Below, in pieces: positions 1 to 11,611 of a stretch of 64,000 bases of DNA. The notes below the pieces were generated by a model that saw only the letters and a program-made list of their open reading frames with translations, did not search any database and had not been told where the DNA came from. The translations under genes and the position numbers were made by a program. The DNA is from Cucumis sativus (taxonomy: Eukaryota > Streptophyta > Magnoliopsida > Cucurbitales > Cucurbitaceae), in NCBI RefSeq assembly GCF_000004075.3, contig NC_026660.2:21207498-21271497 (forward strand), given 5' to 3'. Numbering within the stretch: position 1 is the stretch's first letter; each line of letters starts with the position of its first letter.

Positions 1-334
1 ACCCATTGGAAGAACCTACGAGTTTAAAGCTCTGGTTCCAATTAACATGTGGAAGCTTCAATTCCTTGTATATCCCCAAGGTATCGGAATCGAAATGCAG
101 AGAGTAACGCTCGGCTTTCTTGGTGGCGGTGGAGTAGCAGCGGCGGAGGAGGAGGAGGCGGTTGCGATTGCGGTGGTGATTGGTGTTTGATTGATTGAGG
201 TGAGAGAGGAGGAAAGCGGGGTCGGTGATGAGAGAACGCCATGGTTTAGAAACGCAGGTGCAGAGGATGAGGGTTCTGGAGGGAAGTTTAAGGAAGATGT
301 AGAACAAAATCTCGGGCGGGAGAGAATCTAACAT
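1..334 (-). CDS. F-box protein, N-terminal part, cut by the window edge
   Basis: An open frame reads leftward from an ATG at 334 to the window edge without a stop (111 codons). It begins MLDSLPPEILFYIFLKLPSR and has the F-box core (LPPEIL, then LILCTCVSKPWRSL) at about residues 4-35. F-box proteins bind Skp1 in SCF ubiquitin ligases and recruit substrates through the C-terminal part. After the F-box comes an Asn/His/Arg/Leu-rich linker, then YSLHFDSDTLGIYKELKLP, which aligns with YSLHFDTDTLDLYQELKFP in the complete F-box gene at 6622-7761, so the two are paralogues on the same strand. The C-terminal F-box-associated (FBA) region lies outside the window. A (GAA)n tract sits about 55 bp upstream of the ATG. 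The substrate is unknown. Confidence 0.85.
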   Translation of the reverse strand, partial: MLDSLPPEILFYIFLKLPSRTLILCTCVSKPWRSLITDPAFLLSHLNQSNTNHHRNRNRLLLLRRCYSTATKKAERYSLHFDSDTLGIYKELKLPHVNWNQSFKLVGSSNG

Positions 335-388
335 CGGAGGAAGAATCGTATTGAGGAGAACAAAAATTGGCTGAAATTTCGAGAGGTT

Positions 389-415
389 GAAGAAGAAGAA
401 GAAGAAGAAGAAGAA
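389..415. repeat. (GAA)9 microsatellite
   Basis: A perfect GAA run about 55 bp upstream of the left-edge F-box ATG, probably in its 5' leader or promoter. On the coding strand it reads as a TTC (pyrimidine) tract. Confidence 0.9.
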
Positions 416-1257
416 AGAAGGAATGATTTCAAATTTTATAAAGGAAAAATAAGAGTTGTTTTGTTTCTATTTGTCCTCTCCTTCCAATGTCCAAAAGATT
501 CAGCAACTGATTGCGTTTATCATTTTAACACCTCATTGTTATTAATAGCTCATTATTTAATTTGGGTCATATACATACATTCGTATATAGTTAGGATGGA
601 AAATACCTATATGATTAAAGGCCCCATTCAATATTCAACCAATCTATATTAATAAATTGGTTCAATAGCAAAACCTGAAGTAAAAAATTGAGAGTTTCAC
701 TTTAACAATAAAAACAATAATTGATTGATTAAATGTAAATGACTATGTCAATATTGGATTGGGACTAACGAATTTTGATGAGGTAGGATCAAGTAACGTG
801 TAGACCTAAACATACTTGTAGAATTACTTTTGTTGTTGATATTAAAAGTCCAACCAAAAATATTTTTTTATTATAAGAAAAGATCGTTCACGTGTTTGCA
901 AGACAAAAGAGGTTAAGCATTTGTGTGGTATTTAGCTGCAGACACTCTGACGCTTAAGTCAGTATTGCGTTGGCGAGTGATTAAAGAATACGAAACAGTA
1001 GGGTATTTTTCGACATACCTTTGACTAGTGATCTTGGTCTTTCATACAGGGTAACAAAACGTAATAGTCATTTGGACTTATAACTGTCTCTCTTCAATGT
1101 TTGGAAAGGTCGAGTTAATACTTGTTGCGCTGTTACACCATCTATTTAGGTGCTTAATTTAGTACACTGCTCATTCAAATCTTTAACGTTTTCTTTATGA
1201 CTTGTGCGTTGAGAATTCATACGGTTTCAAACTCTTAATTCTAAGCTTTCATATGCA

Positions 1258-1430
1258 GCTCAACCTTTAGATTTCTCAATTGTAGCTCTTCAACTATAGC
1301 TTAATCTTTGAGTTTTTCAACTATAGTTCAACATTTGAGCTCCTCATTTGTAGGTTGAAATATGAGCTTCTCAACTATAGCTCGACCTATGAGCTCCTCA
1401 ACTATAACTCGACCTATGAGCTCCTTAACT
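1258..1430. repeat. Degenerate 27-bp minisatellite, about 6.4 units
   Basis: Successive 27-bp units resemble gctcgacctatgagctcct followed by caactata. Units begin near 1258, 1299, 1326, 1353, 1380 and 1407, with one 14-bp partial unit after the first. The last two are nearly identical and the earlier ones drift, which suggests expansion from the right side. Confidence 0.8.
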
Positions 1431-2823
1431 TAGCATGGGTTCACCAAACTCTTTCTTAAGCTCTTTTGAGCAACCTCTACAACTCGAACTCTAAGCTATC
1501 TTTTAGGTTATACTAAGCTTACCTCATAGAACCATTGAGTTCTTTCTATACTCTCTTAGGTTCCCTTGTGGATTCTCTTGAGTAGGCTAAAACTTCACCC
1601 ACAACAACTCTTAAAATTAGTTTTAAGAGGTTAAATATGGTGAAATGTGAGGTGAAAGAATTTTGGTTTTGCGAGCAACATTCAATTCATTTTTCAAAAT
1701 TAGTAGCTAATGATATAAATCAATCGGTCACAAAAGCTGAATCTCTTTGTTGGTGGATAGTTTTGTTGGGTGTATTTCACTTATTTTAGTGAAAAGGCCC
1801 AAAACAAAGGTGACATAGGTTATTTTTTATAACCATAATTTGTATAATCTGGTTTTTCAAGTAGATTGAGAGGAAAACAGTTAACAACAGTGAGATAAGT
1901 TAGAAAGAATGGAGTTTCTATCTAGCACCGTTATTCAACCATTTTAAGGTTTATATTTGGTTCGATCAAGCTGTCAAAGTCTATCACTAATAGATCAAGC
2001 TACAAAAATTGACGTATCACTAAAGAGTCTATCAGCAATAGACTTTACTATATTTTACAATTCTTTTACAATGCTACTATATACTTTATTATTATTCATA
2101 AAATTGGTTGGACAAATTGGAGAAATTGGACATGGATGATAATAATGAATAAAGACTTCCCAAATGTTAATAGAAAGGGAAAAGAATAAAAAGACAACTT
2201 GGGGGTAATTATTTGAGAAAGTGGAAAAGGGTTGGTGAGACAACACTACTTGATAATTAATATCATCATGCCTCAGCCATACAATAATCTTTTTCTACAA
2301 AAATAATGATTAAGAAAAAGCCTCCCAAAAGCATCTCCACTCAATCTTAAAATACTTTTACTTAAAAAGTGTTTTGTAACATTGAAACCACTTGTAAATA
2401 CATATCACAATTTTGGCAGAAAAGTAAAGTTAAAATTTTGTTTTTAGTGCTTATAATTTCATAAAAATCTTTATCAATAGTCTCTAATAACCTAATAACT
2501 ATTTCGAGAGCTTTTCTCAATTCATAGTGAATAGGTTTTAACACTAAACTATTGAGATTAAATTGATCTATCTCTTGTTTTAATTCGCAACATCTAAATT
2601 AACTTTAAAAAATAAAGAATACTTGTATTTTAACAATCTTTATTTAGCTATTTCCATCGATTATATTTATTATAATATTAGCGCATATGAAAATAGATAA
2701 ACTTATGCCGTACACAAATTTCAAATACTAGTTTTAGAAAAATTAGTGGAAATGATAAAACTTCTAAACATATTTATAAAATACAACAAAATTTTAGATT
2801 ATATCTATAATATCAAAATTTTG

Positions 2824-2824
<1 letters not shown>

Positions 2825-2865
<41 letters not shown>
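2825..2865. repeat. (TA)n microsatellite
   Basis: About 20 uninterrupted TA units in AT-rich intergenic DNA. Confidence 0.95.
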
Positions 2866-2868
<3 letters not shown>

Positions 2869-5229
2869 AGTATTTTGATTATAGTTTTATTGTAATATTA
2901 AATGGGATTTGTGCATATTATACTTCAAAGAAAGGCACTAAATTGTCCTTCACAAGAAGAAGCAAATGAGGTGATGAGGAGTGGAGTGAGGTTTAGGAAT
3001 TGAAATTATTCCCTTTGCTTTCACTTCTCATGACGCTTTCTCCTTTGTTAAACTACACATCAATTTTATTAAATACCTTAATTATTTCATGTTTTCCAAA
3101 GTACAATACGAGTAAGGCACATGTTCGTAGAGAGAACTTTTGAGAAAGATGTAGAACGAAGGAGATTTTAATATTAGTTGATGATGATCGAAAGAATTCA
3201 AAGGAGATTGCAAAACAGAGAAAGAATTTAGGTTTCCAATTAGGTGATAAACAGTGTTTGAAATAGGCAATAATTTTGAACATCTTTTACAAAATGTATG
3301 AAACAATATTCAAATCTGTGTATGTGCATGAGTTTTCTTTTCCATGGGCTCCTAAATTGTTAATGGTGTTTATTTAGCTAAATTGTATATATATATATAC
3401 AGTCCCCCATACACTTACTCCTTAAACTTCAAATAACAAGTCAAGATAGATACATTTATCATTAATTTTGGATGAAAACAACCCATACCTTACTTCAAAA
3501 CTATCCTTAAATTTTCAAAGGTTTCGATAATACTGTTGCATTTCACAAAAAGAAAAGAATTAAAAGTATCCCTAACATTAATTTATGATACTGAACATCA
3601 TTTCAAAAAAAAAAAAACGTTGCTATTAGTAGCATTTATTTGGACATCATCACCTTCTTCAATTTCCTCTCTCCTGTCTACTTCAGTCTATGATTTAACA
3701 CAAACCATAATTTCCTTATCTCTCCCTTCTCCAACATCTTTTTACTCTCCTTTCACCTTCAATTAGAGTCAGAGGCTTAGGACAAGAAGACATAGAATAA
3801 CATAACCACCCCACCAAGGAACCTCATGCCTTAAATATTTTAATATCTAAGAAGCTTATAAGTTAATAGTTGAGTAGATGCAATCATTTGATTTTGATAC
3901 ACAAAGGAGGGGCACACTCACAGTGGCAGAAAGGAAACATATGAAGACTTTCTTGATCATTTTTGTAGTTCAAAATTCAAATTAATCTATTTGTTACGAG
4001 CCATCCTCTAATCAAAGACAACGTTCCTTTTTTAAGTGATTTCTCATTTTGGAAAATTGTGAGATTTTGTTGTCGGGGGCAAATAGTTGTTACCTAACAT
4101 AGCCCCCTCCAATTTTGATCAATTCATGACCAACTACGACTTTTCCATTACACGCAAACAAAAGTCATTAAAAATAATTAACATATCAAGCACCTCATTT
4201 ACAATTTAACTAGTCCAAAATCAATTTTATTAAGCAAGATTCACCCAATCAAACCACTAACAATACACTTGCATCCAAAGGCAACGAAGGAAAACTACTT
4301 TCTTTCATCCTTTTGGCCCTCCTCTTTTGCTTCTTCTGAGATGATTCCCCTTCCTAAAGTGCCTCCATCCCCTTTTCTTCTTCCCTACATTTTATTCCAG
4401 TTGAAATAACCTATACGACTATACCTATTGAAGTCATCCTTCGACCTATCCTTCGGTAATTCTGTCATAAGCGTGTTTAAAGCTCTTCATGTTTCCTGAA
4501 TCTCACTGTTATTCCCGTTTGTTTTCTGTCGCCTCCAACCTCTCTTGTGTCATTGTTCGAGCTTTCCCAAGTTATTCATTGTTATGACACCATTTTGTAA
4601 GGATTATTCCTTACTTTTGATTAGAATTAACTAGAACAGCATTGGCAAGAATCACAAAACAACGTAGACAAATCTGAGAGAGCAAGTAATCTCTCCACAC
4701 AAGAATAACCATTCTATAGTCAAAATACAACAAAACACACCCCTCCCTAACATAAAAACGGGCTATATACTACTACTATTCTATCCATATACAAGAAGTA
4801 GCAACCTTCTTGCATCCACTTGTCTATGATTTGAGGCCTAACACAAATCTAATTGAACTTGATGACGACCTTAGCTCCATAGGAAGCAAAAAGAAAATTC
4901 TAAAGTTCCAACCTTGAATACCTTACTCCAAAGATCAAGTGCTTCAATTGATTGAACCATTATTAAGTACGATTTCTTTGTTCTGGTCACAAAACCTATA
5001 TGAACCACCTTCCATAGCTTTTAGGAAGAAAAGAAAACCAGATGGGGCCAAAGTTCAAGATGGAGAGACAGTTGAAATATTCTTGAGTTCCTTGCTTTCT
5101 TCTCTCTTTGTTCTTTTTCTACTAAAACTCCACTTTCTATCGGTCTTATCACACTTCATTGTTTGATCCGAATATGTCCCTAGGCTACAAAAATCTAACA
5201 CGAGGAATCTAAAGATTACAGATATGCTG

Positions 5230-5400
5230 ATGTGTATTTTTTTTTAACTTTTAAGTACTAAGCAAGCTTATAAACATCCCAATTAAGCATAACGTAGCAA
5301 CTATCTTACCTCTAATGTTTTCCGGGTAGAAAACTTACAATATTCATTTAACATTTAAGGTGGATGACTACCATGATTTAAACTCATAACCTAAAAAACG
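5230..5400 (-). repeat. Possible tRNA-derived SINE remnant
   Basis: On the minus strand, gagtttaaatcatggtagtc and the following bases resemble the degraded B-box side of a plant SINE (a ggtt-ag-gggtt-aatcc type motif). The minus-strand copy ends in an A-rich tract, seen on the plus strand as poly-T near 5237-5245. No clear target-site duplication was found. Confidence 0.3.
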
Positions 5401-6039
5401 TCTTTAGTTCTAGCTCTCTTCTTCAACTATAGCCAACCAAAGGTGGTTTGTTGTGATCACATTTTTTTCAGTTGCTCAATCAAATAATTATATAATAAGA
5501 AGTTTCTTAAACTCTTGAAGGTAAATCAAAGGTAGAAGCAGCTTGAGTCATCGGCAAAGCAACTCTCAACCAGAATGAAATAAGCTTTAAACAAATAATA
5601 TACCTTAAGCCTAACCATTGGGAAATTTAGGAAAAAAATATGAAGCATCAAATATCAGCTTCCAAATAATAATTCTCAGCATGTCGATTTAAGGCAACTG
5701 TATTTCAATAGCATTAATATCCATAACTGCAGTCCTTATAATAATGCATATGCTACATTAGGAAGTTGTAATAATCTAAAAAAAACCCAAATAAATAAAT
5801 AAAATAAAATAAAAACCGCTTAGAAAGATCAAGGTGAATAGGCAGAAAAAGGGAAAAAGAAAGGTACAGACAGAGTGCCAAGTGCTAAAAAAAGCATGTC
5901 AAGTAGCCTTCTAAGGTCAAACTTGATTTAAGTAACCAACCTCAAAATATCCTACCCATCTCAAGCATCAAATATACTTGTTACTTTATCAATTCGTTCG
6001 CATTTTAAATCCTTCCTATCTAGTCCTATATAACTGATA

Positions 6040-6360
6040 TAGAGTACTAACATTGGCAGTACTTTCCCTGGACACTTTAATTCGGCTAGCATGTACAAGT
6101 CTGACGTGTTGGACATGTGTTGGACATAAGGACACTCTTACTCTTGTTGGACACGTATCAAACACTTTTAGTACGACAAATGTGTGAGACATGCACAAAA
6201 CACAAAACATTGTTAAGTAGACTATAGACTATAGACTAAAAAGGTACATATGACAATAGTAATAAATTATTTGTGCTTCTTAGGCTTTCATGTTATTAAA
6301 AAACAATTTTAAAAAACATGTAGTCATGTCCATATTGTGCTTCTTAGGCTTTCATGGTAT
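6040..6360. repeat. Dispersed 'ggacac' repeat, copy 1
   Basis: Contains gttggacacgtatcaaacac and an end resembling tttgtgcttctta. The same two motifs recur at 46424-46853 inside TAF6 intron 1 (gttggacacctatcaaacca, tttgtgcttctta). The end motif gtgcttcttaggctttcatg occurs twice here (near 6273 and 6338). It is probably a non-autonomous DNA transposon, but the left end is not clear. Confidence 0.45.
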
Positions 6361-6621
6361 GGAAACAGTGAAGTCACTCAACTTTATCATTGCCTTAGAG
6401 ATTCAGATCATTCATTTAATTTTCATGCAACTTTATTAAAAAACAATGACCAAAACAAAGAACCATCACCATATTTCAAATTTAACAGGAGGCAAGTTCA
6501 CAACATACTGAACCTATTAATATTTACAAAATATACATGCCAAAAGGGTGAGACCCAACATTTTTTAAGAAATAAATCGTTACCATTATTATCAATCACC
6601 TTGCAGCAGCAAACTAAGGAC

Positions 6622-7761
6622 TTAATCATAAACTTCAGCCACTTTCTCCGAGATTCCTTTTCCTTCATTCAGTAAAGCCAAGCTCTCAACATACGAATCT
6701 AAATAGAAAGTACCTTCAGCACCGTAAATTCCAAGATTTTTCATAAGCCGGATATATGGATTGTACAAAACTACTTCCCCACTTTTAGATTCCATAAGCA
6801 TCTCTCCATTTTCTCTAAGTCCTAACACCATTCCCAACTCCTGTGATGGACCAGAGCTGATTAATTTAGTCCAAGACTCAGGGATATCATATTTTTTCAG
6901 CACCCAAACAGAAGACATATATGTTTCAAAACAATACCAGCCACACAGCGTAATGGAAAGTGCTCCTCCCAGCACGGTAACTTTCAAGTCATATGGTGAG
7001 CTATTAGCCAAACAATCGGGCAAAGTTATTATACTGAAGCACTCCTTAACTATATCAAATCTCAAAATGAAACACCTATATCCCGTGCCAATTTCCCTGT
7101 ATGCTATCCAATGCACAGCTCCATTGACAAAAGCTTGTGTCCATCCTGATCTAACTATCTCACAGCGAGGAGCTTTGTTGTTAATTGCTCTCCATGAACC
7201 TGTCCCAACCTCATATAACTCAACTTTAGGAGATCTTTTATAACTAAAAGGAACCTTGTCTGCAAAATATAACAATCTAACCACCTTGTGGTCGTCGGCA
7301 CAAGAATCGAAGCCGAATCCAAGTGCGTAGAAATCTGGAACACCATAGGTGGTGACAGTATCGCTGGTTCTAGGAACATCTACAACTCTTTGAATTGATG
7401 GGTTCCACAAGAGAAGATCAAGACCTAAGAAACAAACCAGTCCATTGGAAACACCCACAATCTTAAGATCCCCATTAGAATTGGGGAATGGGAATTTCAA
7501 CTCCTGGTAGAGATCCAATGTGTCTGTATCGAAATGAAGCGAATACCGGACTTTCGGCTCGGTTCTATTATAATAATACCGACCGAGAATCAGGAGTTTC
7601 CTGTTGCAGGTTAAAGATTGGTTGCGATGGGTGCTGATGAATATTGGATTAGCGACGACAGAGCGCCATGATTTTGAGACGCATGAACAGAGGATAAGAG
7701 TTTTTGGAGGAAGATTTAGAAAAATGTTAAATAAGACTTCATGTGGAAGATAACCTGACAT
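6622..7761 (-). CDS. F-box protein with F-box-associated (FBA) region
   Basis: Single-exon frame of 379 codons from the ATG at 7761. An in-frame ATG 19 codons upstream, at 7818, is less likely because the F-box then starts later than usual and the sister gene starts right before its F-box. The F-box is at about residues 4-45 (LPHEVLFNIFLNLPPKTLI, then SCVSKSWRSV). The rest matches the usual layout of plant F-box/FBA proteins: SNGLVCF, LWNPSIQRV and FGFDSCADDHKVVRLLYF in the middle and a beta-rich C-terminus with VLKKYDIPESWTKL. Family role: substrate receptor of an SCF E3 ubiquitin ligase. It is a paralogue of the partial gene at the left edge, same strand, about 6 kb away. The substrate cannot be inferred. 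Confidence 0.92.
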   Translation of the reverse strand: MSGYLPHEVLFNIFLNLPPKTLILCSCVSKSWRSVVANPIFISTHRNQSLTCNRKLLILGRYYYNRTEPKVRYSLHFDTDTLDLYQELKFPFPNSNGDLKIVGVSNGLVCFLGLDLLLWNPSIQRVVDVPRTSDTVTTYGVPDFYALGFGFDSCADDHKVVRLLYFADKVPFSYKRSPKVELYEVGTGSWRAINNKAPRCEIVRSGWTQAFVNGAVHWIAYREIGTGYRCFILRFDIVKECFSIITLPDCLANSSPYDLKVTVLGGALSITLCGWYCFETYMSSVWVLKKYDIPESWTKLISSGPSQELGMVLGLRENGEMLMESKSGEVVLYNPYIRLMKNLGIYGAEGTFYLDSYVESLALLNEGKGISEKVAEVYD

Positions 7762-10700
7762 TGCTAGGAAACATCGAAGAATTGAGGGAGACCTGTAAAT
7801 TGCTGAAGGAAAATTCACGGCGATTTTGGTGAAGAAGGTGAACAGAGATGCAAATTATGAAGCGAAGAACAAGAGAGCTCCGGACGGTCGACGTCGACGA
7901 TTGATTGATGTCCTTCCTTCGCAACCTTACTCTTTAACACATGTTTAATTAAATAGGTTTATTACTTTCGTTATTTCCATGACTCATATTTTTCACTTCT
8001 TAACTCCTTTAACTACTTCCATGTAATTATTACAACTATTTGCTAACCAAACCCTCCCTTGAGAGTGTTCGATGTCACGATGGCAAAAAGATGGACGATT
8101 ATGTGGTACTTCTAATCTGACGATCAAGTTGCAAATAAACTCGCTATACGTTTAGCCTCCCTTCATATTTTGAGAGAAAATTGTTTTATAAAACGTGGAA
8201 GAGAAAGAAAAACTTAGGAAACATCATCGGAGAGAAATAAAAACTTAGATTACAAACAGTATAATATGACTTAATCAAGAATATGACTAGTGAGTCTTCT
8301 CTACAGTACATTTTAAAAAAATTTAGATGTGACAGGCTAACACATGCAAAAGTGCGAGCTATCACTTACATAGAAATCAACAGAGCCGACTAAACTAAAT
8401 ACATGGTTTATAAAATAAGGTGGTTGAGGAGGATTTGGGCATAGGGACATGTACATCCACCCTGGACGAGCATGCTCAATACATTTAACAACCCACGTGA
8501 GTCCGTTGAAATTGATATTTTTACCAAGTGGCCCACCAACATTGGGTTGGTTGTTCACTCTAGACATTAAAGCTTCTCAACTCGCAATTGGTTATAAGGG
8601 AAGTGCAGCAACAAAATCTGGATGCATCGAAACAAGTTTCAGTAGAGAAACCCAAAATGTTATTAGTGTTAAACAACGTGGCTTTGGCTTTCTTCTTAAA
8701 AGAAAGAAAGAAAGAAAAGCAGGTGCCAGGTGGCGTTGAATTTTGATCATCCATCATTCCACAAATCACAATTAATAAGAAAAGCTTAGGTGGGAAGCAG
8801 ACGTGGCAGTAGTAACATCAAGAACCACGCTCCAGTCCAAAACAACTGAAGCCGCAGTTTCCAAACCACCATAGGGAATCCGACACGTGTGCATATCCCA
8901 GCCAAGGCTTTTAAAAATTGGAAAAGCAATGGCTCAAGAAAGCGAGTAGCATCCAGCAATTTAATGTAGCGAGTGAGGTTGGATGTTACGTATGGGAGGC
9001 GGGGAATTAGGAGTTAAAGGACAAAAGTCATGAAGGAATGGCGTGGCGTGGCGTGGGATTGCTGTTTGTAAAGGAGAGAGACGTGTATGTAATGTAATGC
9101 ATGTCTATGTGTAATTATGACAACGAACCATGAACGACGTCGTCCAAGTAGTAGCCACCGGAAATGACTGAAATGTCCCTCCAAGTTTGTAGATTCCATG
9201 GGTTCCACTTATCCACTTTTTTTCCTTTGGGCCTCTCCCAAGGGCTCCACCAAAACTCATTTTTCAATACCTACTACTTCTTTTCTTTTTTCTTTTTCTT
9301 TCAGAAAATTGTTGATGATAAAGATAATTAAAATGAATTTTGTTTTTATTGGTTTTTGTTTTGATGTAATAATTGAAAAACTTTTTTTTTGTTTTATTTT
9401 ATTATTTAAAACGAAGCAATTAACAAAATAGTTTTTTTAATAATAATAAAAAACAAATTAATATATTACCTTTAATTTTTATATGAAAATAAATATTTTA
9501 GTTTAGTTTACTATTTAATTTGGAGTTAATTTATGGCAAATATGAAATGCATTCCAATTGTGTGCATGCTTCCAAAATTAAATTCCTAATTTAAATAAAA
9601 AAATACGTGAATGATTGTATTTAACATAATAAAATAAAAAAGATAAGATTAAGTTAGTTTAACAAAATATTAAAACTATTTATAAAATATAGTAAAAAAA
9701 TTAAATGAGCTATGGAGAATTTGATATTTGAAAATGTCCCTTAATTAAATCACTTGTTTTCTCTTTTGAAAATAAATAGTTAATTTTATACATAAAATGG
9801 CTTATTCTTCTATCCCTAAATATTTAATTACATTGATTTGAATTTCAATAAAATATTTAGTTGATGATAAAATAAAAATAAGATACTAAATAAGATGAAA
9901 ATCTTCACATATATATGTATATATAGAACTAAGAAAAAGAAAAACAAAAGATCATACAAGAGAAAATAAAAGGGCTTTCATCAATCTAATGAAATTTGGA
10001 TATATTCATAGCTTATTTGATATAGTTTTGGTAACAATAAGATCATAAAAGAGAAAACTCACAAAATTCAATGATCAAGAACATTTTAACATGCTAAAAT
10101 AAATTTGAATGTTCAACAAAAATCAAACATAGCATAAAATTAGGTTGGGCTTCATGTTGAAAATAGACAAATTGATCAATAAATATTTCAATACTCATAA
10201 ATGTGAACATAGATAATCTGTTTTTTGTTATTTTTCCGAAGCTTAACATTAGGTTTCATATCAAACTATATATGCTTTTAATTTATGTTTATGTTCACAA
10301 TAAATGCACCTACGTGACATTGTCTCCATTGACTAATTTTCTTTAAGAAAATTTCATGATAGTTAACTAAAAAAGTTAATCGTCTAAATACATGTGTTTT
10401 TGCACCGGGTTTATTGGGGAAACTTGTTTTTTTGGAATTAAACTTGTATTTATGTTGATTTGATGTGACGTGATTCAATCTTTATTATTTTTTGATCCTC
10501 TCTCGTTTTCTTTTACATTATCTTTTCAACAGAATGTGTATGCTTGATTTGAGGAATCGTGTGTGTGATGTTCTTGAAGTTGAGATCTTGATAGAATGTT
10601 CGAATCTTCAAGAAATAGTAGTTCAACTTTTAAGAATTAGGAAGTCTTCCGAACTCCCTTTATTTATTGAGTTTTGTGGGTTCAACTACTTGGATCTGAG

Positions 10701-10767
10701 TTTTACTTAACAATTGAGTTAAATTACATCTATTTTTAGACTCAAATTGGATTCTAGCTCAAACAAT

Positions 10768-11611
10768 AAAGTTTGATAATGTTTCTTATTATGATATGTT
10801 TCCTGTTTCTCGTTGCTTGTTTCTTCTTTTTTTAGAAAAATAAGCATGAATATGCTTGATAATTGTTTCTACTTCTTGTTTCTTAAAAAAAAAAAAGCTT
10901 ATTGTTTCTTGAAAAAAAGAAACGGAAACAGAAAATGTGTTTGATAAATATTTCTTGTTTCCCTATTTTCTTTTAGATTTGTTTTTTTATTTTATTCACA
11001 CCTAATTCAATTAAACATTACACCACTCACTTTATCAAACCTAGATATAAAGGTTTTCTAGTAATCTTATGGAGATCAAGATGAAGACTAAAATTTGAAA
11101 AGACAGAGTCGGCAAGGAGGAAGATGAAAGCCCACAATGAAGAATAGGACTGAAATCCACGACGAAGAGGAAGACGATGAGAGGTGAGGAATAATAAGAT
11201 GGCGAAGACAATGAGAGAAATAGGAAGATAATGGTTATTTGGGGAAGACGATGGAGATAAGAGGAAGAAAAATAAACCACCTAGAGAGTGGTTATTTGGG
11301 AAAGAATATAAAAATAAGAGAAAGAAAAAGAAAATCACGTGAGAAAATGGAAAAAGGAAAATGAAATAGGAAAAATAATTGAGAAAAAGGAAAAGAAAAC
11401 AAAAAAAGAAAAAGAAAAATAAAATAAAACTGATAAAAATAATTGAGAAACAAAATAAGAGAAATTACTCTTTTTTTTTTTTCCAAATAAAATGGAAAAC
11501 GTTTATATTTTTTTTAGAACGAGACATAGGAAACGTTACCAAATACCTTTGTCTCTTAAAAAATAAAAACAGAAACAGAGATCCGAAACTTTACCAAATA
11601 TTGGGCCCTTA
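10768..11611. mobile_element. Non-autonomous inverted-repeat DNA element with purine-rich interior
   Basis: The left end (aaagtttgataatgtttc, then tttcctgtttctcgtt and gaaacggaaacagaaa) mirrors the right end (gaaacgttaccaaa, aaacagaaacagagatccga, tttaccaaatattgggccc), as in the common plant MITE class with TIRs of the 'ggtaaacgtttctgtttc' type. The interior, roughly 11090-11465, is almost all purine on the plus strand. No transposase is seen. Exact ends and target-site duplication are not resolved. Confidence 0.45.

Larger units (their letters stand above)
416..6621. other. Repeat-rich intergenic region without a recognised gene
   Basis: No frame here shows a recognisable domain or plausible exon structure. 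All frames are short and AT-biased. It contains the 27-bp minisatellite at 1258-1430, sequence at about 1975-2070 related to the MITE at 48711-48870 (motifs such as tctatcactaatagatc and ttactatattttacaa), a TA microsatellite at 2825-2865, a possible SINE remnant near 5230-5400 and a dispersed repeat near 6040-6360. The rest is unassigned AT-rich sequence. Confidence 0.6.

Noticed and set aside
6337-6675. 112-codon plus-strand frame
   Set aside because: Overlaps a repeat and the 3' end of the F-box gene on the other strand; no domain, low-complexity composition.
6761-7243. 160-codon plus-strand frame
   Set aside because: Antisense shadow of the F-box/FBA coding region.
8337-8769. Overlapping short frames on both strands
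   Set aside because: None shows a domain or splice partners; the region is better described as an orphan regulatory-like island.
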